Below, piece by piece: positions 34,057 through 40,495 of a stretch of DNA of 64,000 nt. Every line of letters starts with the position of its first letter. The stretch's first letter is position 1. The notes beneath the pieces were generated by a model. It was not told where the DNA came from, did not search any database, and saw only the letters and a list, made by a program, of their open reading frames with translations. This DNA comes from Bifidobacterium pluvialisilvae (GTDB taxonomy: Bacteria; Actinomycetota; Actinomycetes; Actinomycetales; Bifidobacteriaceae), in contig NZ_JAHBBI010000006.1 in NCBI RefSeq assembly GCF_019331695.1, positions 62,001-126,000 of the forward strand, in the 5' to 3' direction. Position numbers and translations under genes: made by a program.

Positions 34057-34748
34057 ACATCAGCGACACCTATTCCAAACGTCTCATTGATTCGCTTCAT
34101 GGGAAACTGATAGTCAGCTGTCAAGCGTATCCAGGTGAGCCGATGCGGCATCCCGAAACCATGGCCCAGATTGCCCGATCAGCGGAAATCGGCGGCGCCG
34201 CCGCGATTCGATGCCAAGGGCTGGCCGACATCAGCGCCATTAAGGGTCAAGTGAAGGTACCAGTCATTGGTATCTGGAAAGAGGGCGATGACGGCGTATA
34301 CATAACACCGACACTGCGTCATGCCAGGGCTTGCATCATGGCTGGAGCCGATATCGTGGCGCTTGATGCCACGAATCGCCCACGCCCGGACGGCCTGACA
34401 CTGCAACAAACCGTGCAGCAGCTCAAGAGCGAAGGCGCAATATTGATGGCAGACTGCGGCTGTATTGAAGACGCTGATGCTGCCGTGGACGCTGGGGTCG
34501 ATATCATCTCCACCACACTGGCGGGATATACGGGCTCACGCGTCAAGACAGAAGGACCGGATTATGAACTGCTTGCTCAAATGCTGGAGCGGCACCCCCA
34601 TATACCGGTGATATGCGAGGGGAGAATACATACCCCTGCCGATGCAGCAAAAGTCATAGGCATGGGCGCCTGGGCAGCAGTCGTCGGCACTGCCATCACC
34701 CACCCCATGACGATAACCTCATGGTTCGCCGATGCAGTAAGGTCTTGA
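34053..34748 (+). CDS. nanE: N-acetylmannosamine-6-phosphate 2-epimerase
   Basis: 231 residues, TIM-barrel. Characteristic segments: LIVSCQAYPGEPMRHPE, GAAAIRCQGLADI, GIWKEG (catalytic Lys), ALDATNRPRPDG, ADCGCIEDADAAVDAGVDIISTTLAGYT in pieces, and VICEGRIHTP (catalytic Glu). It converts ManNAc-6-P to GlcNAc-6-P, the nagA substrate. Its start overlaps the kinase stop. No nanA lyase gene is present in the window. Confidence 0.93.
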   Translation: MNISDTYSKRLIDSLHGKLIVSCQAYPGEPMRHPETMAQIARSAEIGGAAAIRCQGLADISAIKGQVKVPVIGIWKEGDDGVYITPTLRHARACIMAGADIVALDATNRPRPDGLTLQQTVQQLKSEGAILMADCGCIEDADAAVDAGVDIISTTLAGYTGSRVKTEGPDYELLAQMLERHPHIPVICEGRIHTPADAAKVIGMGAWAAVVGTAITHPMTITSWFADAVRS

Positions 34749-34787
34749 CGGCACGTACATAAACCAGTGGCCTAGGCAGGGAGCGAT

Positions 34788-35663
34788 ATGCAATACGTTG
34801 AGGGTACTAATCAGGAGCTATTGACAGCATCGCCGCAATTCCCTGCCTTGGTCATCGCGCATCAGGGGTTCGACAAGGCACGACTTCACTGGCATGAAGG
34901 ATTTGAAGTAGTGTACGTTCGGCGGTGTCGGGCCACAGTGGTGAAAGGCACCCGACGCTCAATGCATCATTCCGGCGATGTAGTGCTGGTTCCCCCACGC
35001 TGCCTGCATAGCATCGAACTTATCCAGGATCCCCAGCAGCCATCTGCTATACCACAGGCACTTTCCGTAACAATCTCCCCCACCGAGCTGCTTCCGTCAT
35101 ACCCGTATATTTCTCAAATCCAGCAACAGCTGGATTATGAACACATTGGAGAGGACAACCATAAGCGGCTGATGGAATACTGCGAACAAATATTCGTGGC
35201 GTTGGCCAGCGGCAAACAGACACGATTCCTCGAAGCAAATTCATGGTTTTACTCCATGCTTACCAGCATCTTCAACTATGCCAAGCCATTGAATGCATCA
35301 ACCCAGGAAAACATCGAAGACGAAACCATACTTCAGGATGGGCGAGTCATTAAACGAATACGCCACTACGTGCAGCGTCATTATCGTGAATCATTATCCA
35401 CCGCACAGGTATCTCAAAAATTCGGATATTCAAGAGAGCATTTCTCAAGAATATTCCGCAGATACTCCGGAGTAACGTTCAAAGATTACGTAACGCGAGT
35501 GCGCTTACTGGTAGCCTGCGATCTGCTCACCAATACGGACATGCCAATTAATCAAATAGTGCGTGAATCCGGATTTCCAAGTTCTCAGACCATGCGAGGC
35601 GCGTTCGATCGCGAATTTGCATGTACGCCCAGCGAATACCGTGCCCGTTCAATCGAAAAGTGA
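34788..35663 (+). CDS. AraC-family regulator, probable activator of the amino-sugar locus
   Basis: 291 residues. An N-terminal cupin carries ARLHWHEGFEVVYVRRC and HSGDVVLVPPRCLHSI. The C-terminal double helix-turn-helix is AQVSQKFGYSREHFSRIFRRY followed by INQIVRESGFPSSQTMRGAF. GGGAGCG before the ATG. It follows nanE by 39 bp and is likely cotranscribed. Its codons are clearly richer in A and T than the housekeeping genes, in line with acquisition of the 30.2-35.7 kb segment. Confidence 0.88.
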   Translation: MQYVEGTNQELLTASPQFPALVIAHQGFDKARLHWHEGFEVVYVRRCRATVVKGTRRSMHHSGDVVLVPPRCLHSIELIQDPQQPSAIPQALSVTISPTELLPSYPYISQIQQQLDYEHIGEDNHKRLMEYCEQIFVALASGKQTRFLEANSWFYSMLTSIFNYAKPLNASTQENIEDETILQDGRVIKRIRHYVQRHYRESLSTAQVSQKFGYSREHFSRIFRRYSGVTFKDYVTRVRLLVACDLLTNTDMPINQIVRESGFPSSQTMRGAFDREFACTPSEYRARSIEK

Positions 35664-35797
35664 GAAGAAACGATCAATGCGAATCAAAGGAGTAACGAGC
35701 CATCAGTTCTCGCAAACGTTATAACGCTGATATGGCATGAGCTCTTAATTAATTGAAAACACAGCCAATTCATCGGCCATCAGCGCCCAGACATACC

Positions 35798-36148
35798 GAT
35801 GGATTGCGACGATTTTCGGCCTATATGCAACGTAGTCCATCGAAATCAAGGGAATTTTGATGGACTATGACGCATTTCGCGCGAAATACAACGCAGTCCA
35901 TCACGAATCATGAACCGGAAAATCAGAAACGTTGCAATTTCAATGATTCCCGATTGCAATCATCCGATTGCCGATGGACTGCACCGCAATATCGACGAAT
36001 CGCAGTCCAATCCATCAGAATCACGCAGGTTTCGATGGACTACATTGCATATTCAAGAAATCGCAACACGATCCATCAAAGCCGGCATGCTTCCCACGAA
36101 TTCCGATGGGCCTCAACGGAATCGAACTCAAACGCAGCGTCGTCCACC
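35798..36148. repeat. Cluster of five 44-bp palindromes with one 16-bp core; right copy of 124-bp direct repeat
   Basis: Palindromes lie at 35798-35841, 35859-35902, 35973-36016, 36034-36077 and 36105-36148 (the last is degenerate, ending CCACC). CGTTGCAATTTCAATG is at 35930-35945. The units at 35859 and 35973 with the core between them make the copy of 27741-27864. The cluster fills most of the 35664-36289 gap; 35664-35797 is AT-rich with no feature recognised. Confidence 0.88.
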
Positions 36149-36277
36149 GCGCCTTGATGCGCCTTGACACGCCTTGACACGCCATAACCCACCCTGTTGC
36201 CCTGCTGACTTGCCGCCCAGCCGCCCTGGCCGACCACCGCCGGCCACCGCCGGCACCGCTTCTCACCCCGCCGAAGC

Positions 36278-36283
36278 TATACT
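36278..36283 (+). promoter_or_regulatory. -10 box of leaderless mutarotase promoter
   Basis: TATACT, 6 nt before the ATG at 36290. Confidence 0.55.
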
Positions 36284-36289
36284 GGCTTC

Positions 36290-37171
36290 ATGAACGATTG
36301 CTTTATCACTCGCGATTTCGTCAATGACGACGCATCCGCAACCATCACCGACTACGGCGCCCACGTGCTCGACTGGACTCCCAACGGCCAGCCGAAGGTC
36401 CTCTGGCACCCCCGTGCCATCACGCTGTCGAACGGGGTCGCCATCCGCGGCGGCATCCCGCTTGTGTTCCCGTGGTTCAATTCCGGCTTCGAGAACGGCC
36501 ATGTGGCCGACAAGCAGCCCAAGCACGGGTTCGCCCGCATCTCGTTCTGGCATTTCGACGAGGCGTCGTCGTCGAACGCCGTCGCACGATACACGTTGAC
36601 GTCGGACGACGTTCCCGACGACCTGCTGCGCACGATGGGCGGCGGCGAAAAGGCCTCGTTCCACGCGACGTACGAGGTCCGTTGCGGCAAGGAGTTCCAG
36701 GCATCGTTCACCGTGACCAACGACGGCGAGCATCCGTTCTCCTATGACGAGGCGCTGCACACGTACCTGCATGTGGGCGATGTGCGCCGCATCAGCGTCA
36801 CGGGCCTGGAAGGCGCGACGTATTTCGATACGACGATCGAAGGGCATCCGACACGCGTGCAGCCGGACGAGCCCATCACGTTCGACGGCACGATGACCGA
36901 CAGCATCTATCAGGCCGCCAGCGACGGAGAGAACGCCGTCGTGCGTGTGCATGACGAGACGCTCGGCCGCACGATCGTGGTGGAGAAGAGCGGTTCGCAC
37001 AACACCGTGGTGTGGAACCCGGGCGAGCAGGGAGCCGCCGGCATCGGCGACATCGCGAACGACGAATGGCCCGGATTCGTCTGCGTGGAGGCGGCCAACA
37101 ACCACGGCACGCCAGTCACACTCGCGCCGGGCGAATCCCATACGCTGTCGCAGACGCTGCGCGTGGAGTGA
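36290..37171 (+). CDS. D-hexose-6-phosphate mutarotase (YeaD-like aldose epimerase)
   Basis: 293 residues of galactose-mutarotase fold. YeaD-type motifs: IRGGIPLVFPWF, KHGFAR, EALHTYLHVGDV (His base), VVWNPG and CVEAAN with the catalytic Glu. It interconverts the anomers of glucose-6-phosphate and similar sugar phosphates. It is a single-gene unit, with a strong hairpin downstream shared with the convergent nucleotidase gene. Confidence 0.88.
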   Translation: MNDCFITRDFVNDDASATITDYGAHVLDWTPNGQPKVLWHPRAITLSNGVAIRGGIPLVFPWFNSGFENGHVADKQPKHGFARISFWHFDEASSSNAVARYTLTSDDVPDDLLRTMGGGEKASFHATYEVRCGKEFQASFTVTNDGEHPFSYDEALHTYLHVGDVRRISVTGLEGATYFDTTIEGHPTRVQPDEPITFDGTMTDSIYQAASDGENAVVRVHDETLGRTIVVEKSGSHNTVVWNPGEQGAAGIGDIANDEWPGFVCVEAANNHGTPVTLAPGESHTLSQTLRVE

Positions 37172-37277
37172 CGACGGAGTAGGCGGAAGTGACCGTGGAA
37201 TAGGAACGGCGCACCATAGGAGATGATGCCCGATCACCGTCCCGTATGGAATGCCGTAAAGACCATATGACATAGCT

Positions 37278-37311
37278 GGGCCGGTGCCGCACAGGATGGC
37301 GGCACCGGCCC
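37278..37311. terminator. Strong hairpin between mutarotase and 5'-nucleotidase genes
   Basis: Perfect 12-bp arms GGGCCGGTGCCG / CGGCACCGGCCC with a 10-nt loop; the plus strand continues GGCTTGTTGGTTTTCC. Probable terminator for the mutarotase gene, possibly bidirectional. Confidence 0.75.
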
Positions 37312-37364
37312 GGCTTGTTGGTTTTCCTGTCCAGCCTCGGCGATGGACGCCGGGGCATCGGATA

Positions 37365-40259
37365 TCAGTACCTCCGCAGGCGGGAGATGTGGATGGCACC
37401 GCCGGCCACGCCGAGGACGATCAGCGCGACGACGATCAGCATCGTCGGGTCGGAGCCGGTCCTGGCCAGTCCGTTGTTGCCGGACTGCGCGGCGGAGGCC
37501 GAAGCCGGGCTCGAAACCGGAGCGGCCGCGGTCTCGCCGACCGTCACCGGCAGTTCGGCCTTGAGGGCCTTGCCGTCGATGGTGGCGGTGATGGTGATGG
37601 TGGCCTTGCCGTCCTTGTGGGCGAGCAGGGTCTGCTCGTTGAACGCCACGGCGTTGGCGGCGGCGCTCTTCGGCTTGTTCTGCGCGGACTTCGGGGCGAA
37701 GCTCACGGTCTGCGGGTCGGAGGACTTCCAGTACACCGGCTTGCCTTCGACGCTCTTGCCTTCGGCCACGGCCCACAGCTTCTGGGACGCGCCCTTCTTG
37801 AGCTTGAGCGACGTGATCTTCTTGCCGTTGGTGTCGGTGAAGTAGAGCGCGGGCTTGACCACCTTGCCGTCACGGACGGCGACCGGCAGTTCGGCCTTCA
37901 GCTCCTTGCCGTTGACGGCGGCGGTAACGGCGATGACCACGTTGCCGTCCTTGTGGGCGAGCAGGGTCTGCTCGTCGTAGCCGACGGAGGCGGCACGGCT
38001 CTTGCCGTTCTGCGCGGACCGGTCGCCGGCCTTCGGCTTGAAGCTCACGACGCTGGGGTCGGAGGACTTCCAGTAGACCGGCGCGCCTTCGACGTTCTCG
38101 CCCTTGACGTAGGCGCGCACGACCTTCTCGTCGTTCGGCTTCAGGGTGAGGGACTTCAGGGCGTTGCCGTCCTTGTCTGCGAGCGCGATGGCCGGCTCGG
38201 TCGGCTGCGGCTGGTCGGCTGCGGCCACGGTGAGCGGCAGGGTCACGGTGGTTCCGTCGGTGGCACCGGTGACGATGAGGGTGGCGGCGCCGGCCTGGGC
38301 GTCGGCGGGCACGGTCACGGTCAGGGCTGCGGTGTCGCCGTCCTTGACGTCGGCGGAACCGACCTCGGCGTCGCCGATCTTCGCGGTGAGCTTGGTCTCG
38401 GCGGGCACGCCCAGCGAGGTGAGCGTGAGCTTGGAGAAGTTCAGCGTGAAGGATTCGCCGGCCTTCACCTTGCCGTCGGTCGGCAGTCCGGTGACGGCCA
38501 CGGCGCGGCGGTCGTAGCGGGGCTTGAGCGGCGAGTTCTTGGAGATGTAGTCGATCCAGGCGTCACGGTCGACGAGGCCCGTGTCCTTGGTGTTCGTGCC
38601 CTGGGCGAAGGCGCGGAAGTTGTCGCCGCCCTGCAGGAGGAACGAGAACGAGCCGATGCGGTATTCGGCCTTCGGGTCGAGCGGCTTGCCGTTGATGGTC
38701 ACGGACGTGATGTGCTCACCCTGTTTGGCGTTCGGATCGTAGGTGTAGGAGACGTTGTGGGAGAGGCCGAGCTGCAGGTACGGGCGCGAGGGCGTGGTGC
38801 CGTCGGTCGTGGTCTGCCACTGCTGCTCGAGGGCCTCCTTGAACTGGGCGCCGGTAAGCGTGGTGGTCCACAGGTTGTTGAGGAACGGCAGTACGGCGTT
38901 GGCCTGGGCGTAGGTCACGGACCCGTCGGCGGCGAGCGCGCAGGAGGCGTTGTCGCCGGTCTTGCACAGTTCGGCGCGCAGTCCGCCGGGGTTGACGACG
39001 CCGATCTGGGCGCCGCCGCGGTCGGCGGAGGAGAGCGAGTCGAGCAGGGAGTCGGCCACGAGATTGCCGAGCGTGGACTCGGAGCCGCGGTCGTCACGCT
39101 TGCCGTCGGCGAAGGCGGTGGTGATGTCGGCGTCCACGGAGCCGACCTTCTTGTTGCCTTCCTCGGTGCCCTTGGCCACGGCGGCATCCACGATGCCCTT
39201 GACCTTGGCGGTCACGCCGGTCTTGTCGGCGTCGGCGAGCTGCTGGTCGAAGTCGGCCTTGCTCGTGCCGCTCGGCACGCTCGGGGCGGCCACGTTGCCG
39301 AACTTCTCGTAGCTCACGGCACCGCTCTGCTTGTGGTAGTCGAGCACGACCTGGCCGACGTTCGCGGCGTAGTTGCCGGTCTGGATGACCGGACGGTTGT
39401 TGTGCGCGGTGTCGGTGTAGGAGTAGGCCATGTGCGTGTGGCCGTTGAAGATGGCGTCGACGGACGGGTCGGTGTCGCCGACGATGTGCTTGAACACGGG
39501 GCTTGCGGTCTTCTGCTCGTCGATCGTGGGCTTGCCGGTCTCGACGTTCTCGGACTCGGGGGCTCCTTCGTGGTATTCGGCCACGAGCACGTCGGCCTCG
39601 CCGTTGGATTCGTCGCCGTCGGTGAGCTGCTCGGCCACGCGGTTCACGGCCTCGACCGGGTCGCCGAAGTCAAGGTCCTTCACGCCGCCGGGAGAGACGA
39701 GCGTCGGGGTCTCCTGCGTCACGGCGCCGATCACGCCGACCTTCACACCGTCGACGTCCTGGATGCTGTATTCCTTGAGTGCCGGGGTCGTGGTGCCCTT
39801 CTTGTACACGTTGGCGCCGAGGTAGTCCCACTTGGCGTTGCGTGCGCCGTCGGCGCCGATCACGCGGTTGGCGAGGTCGTCGTAACCCTGGTCGAATTCA
39901 TGGTTGCCGACCGACGAGGCCTTGAGGCCCAGGGCGTTGAGCACGTTGATGGTCGGCTGGTCCTTCTGGACCGACGAGTTGAACAGCGAGGCGCCGATGA
40001 GGTCGCCGGCGCCGAGGAACAGCGACGAATCCGGGTATTCGGCCTTGAGCTGCTGCACGGTCGATGCGAACGGCACGGTCAGGCCGGTGTCGATGCGGCC
40101 GTGGAAATCGTTGACGTTCAGCAGATTGATGGTGGCGGTGTCGCCGTCCGCGGCCGGCTTGGCCTCGGCGGCCGACGCGGCCTGCGCGGGGACGACCACT
40201 GCGGCGAACAGCATCGCGGTCGCCAGCAGCCCTCCCTGCAAACGTTTCATAATCCTCAT
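37365..40259 (-). CDS. Cell-wall-anchored 5'-nucleotidase (UshA-like)
   Basis: 964 residues. A signal peptide MRIMKRLQGGLLATAMLFAA ends near AQAASA. The metallophosphatase domain has NVNDFHGRI, LGAGDLIGAS, GNHEFD and GHTHM. The 5'-nucleotidase C-terminal substrate domain holds VNPGGLRAEL. Two tandem Ig-like repeats of about 100 residues each carry VYWKSSDP and EQTLLAHKDG. The tail is LARTG at 931, a hydrophobic span and RLRRY, a sortase signal with Ala in place of Pro. It strips phosphate from extracellular nucleotides. GGGGAA before the ATG. It follows the nuclease gene on the same strand. Confidence 0.9.
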   Translation of the reverse strand: MRIMKRLQGGLLATAMLFAAVVVPAQAASAAEAKPAADGDTATINLLNVNDFHGRIDTGLTVPFASTVQQLKAEYPDSSLFLGAGDLIGASLFNSSVQKDQPTINVLNALGLKASSVGNHEFDQGYDDLANRVIGADGARNAKWDYLGANVYKKGTTTPALKEYSIQDVDGVKVGVIGAVTQETPTLVSPGGVKDLDFGDPVEAVNRVAEQLTDGDESNGEADVLVAEYHEGAPESENVETGKPTIDEQKTASPVFKHIVGDTDPSVDAIFNGHTHMAYSYTDTAHNNRPVIQTGNYAANVGQVVLDYHKQSGAVSYEKFGNVAAPSVPSGTSKADFDQQLADADKTGVTAKVKGIVDAAVAKGTEEGNKKVGSVDADITTAFADGKRDDRGSESTLGNLVADSLLDSLSSADRGGAQIGVVNPGGLRAELCKTGDNASCALAADGSVTYAQANAVLPFLNNLWTTTLTGAQFKEALEQQWQTTTDGTTPSRPYLQLGLSHNVSYTYDPNAKQGEHITSVTINGKPLDPKAEYRIGSFSFLLQGGDNFRAFAQGTNTKDTGLVDRDAWIDYISKNSPLKPRYDRRAVAVTGLPTDGKVKAGESFTLNFSKLTLTSLGVPAETKLTAKIGDAEVGSADVKDGDTAALTVTVPADAQAGAATLIVTGATDGTTVTLPLTVAAADQPQPTEPAIALADKDGNALKSLTLKPNDEKVVRAYVKGENVEGAPVYWKSSDPSVVSFKPKAGDRSAQNGKSRAASVGYDEQTLLAHKDGNVVIAVTAAVNGKELKAELPVAVRDGKVVKPALYFTDTNGKKITSLKLKKGASQKLWAVAEGKSVEGKPVYWKSSDPQTVSFAPKSAQNKPKSAAANAVAFNEQTLLAHKDGKATITITATIDGKALKAELPVTVGETAAAPVSSPASASAAQSGNNGLARTGSDPTMLIVVALIVLGVAGGAIHISRLRRY

Positions 40260-40399
40260 TGTTCTTCCCCTGTCTGTAGTCCCGCCATGAATCGAATAAC
40301 CCACGCGAACGTACACATAGACATGATTCACGCTAGGACCGCTACGACAACGCGATACGGCGGGAAGGCAACGGACGGGGCAACACCATATGAACAACA

Positions 40400-40429
40400 G
40401 AAGCCGACTACGTAGTCGCAGTCGGCTTC
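40400..40429 (-). terminator. Hairpin downstream of nuclease gene
   Basis: Arms GAAGCCGACT / AGTCGGCTTC with a 10-nt loop; the minus strand continues TGTTGTTCAT. The loop region includes the perfect palindrome GACTACGTAGTC (40406-40417). A related sequence, GATTACGTAGTC, lies at 43559-43570 after the HTH gene. Confidence 0.6.
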
Positions 40430-40433
40430 CATC

Positions 40434-40467
40434 ACGTATGCCGCCGCTTGTCGGCGACGGCATACGT
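40434..40467 (-). terminator. Second hairpin downstream of nuclease gene
   Basis: Arms ACGTATGCCG / CGGCATACGT (10 bp) about 30 nt beyond the nuclease stop, with an inner GCCG/CGGC pairing. No T-run. Confidence 0.5.
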
Positions 40468-40495
40468 TGTTGCGTTTAGCGCAGCACGTCGTACA

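Noticed and set aside
27939-35663. Sialic acid (nan) operon
   Set aside because: nanE and a ROK kinase are present but no nanA lyase, sialidase or sialic-acid transporter is.
27741-36148. CRISPR-like array of 44-bp units
   Set aside because: Units are palindromic, differ from one another, have irregular spacing and repeat inside the spacers; no cas gene is present.
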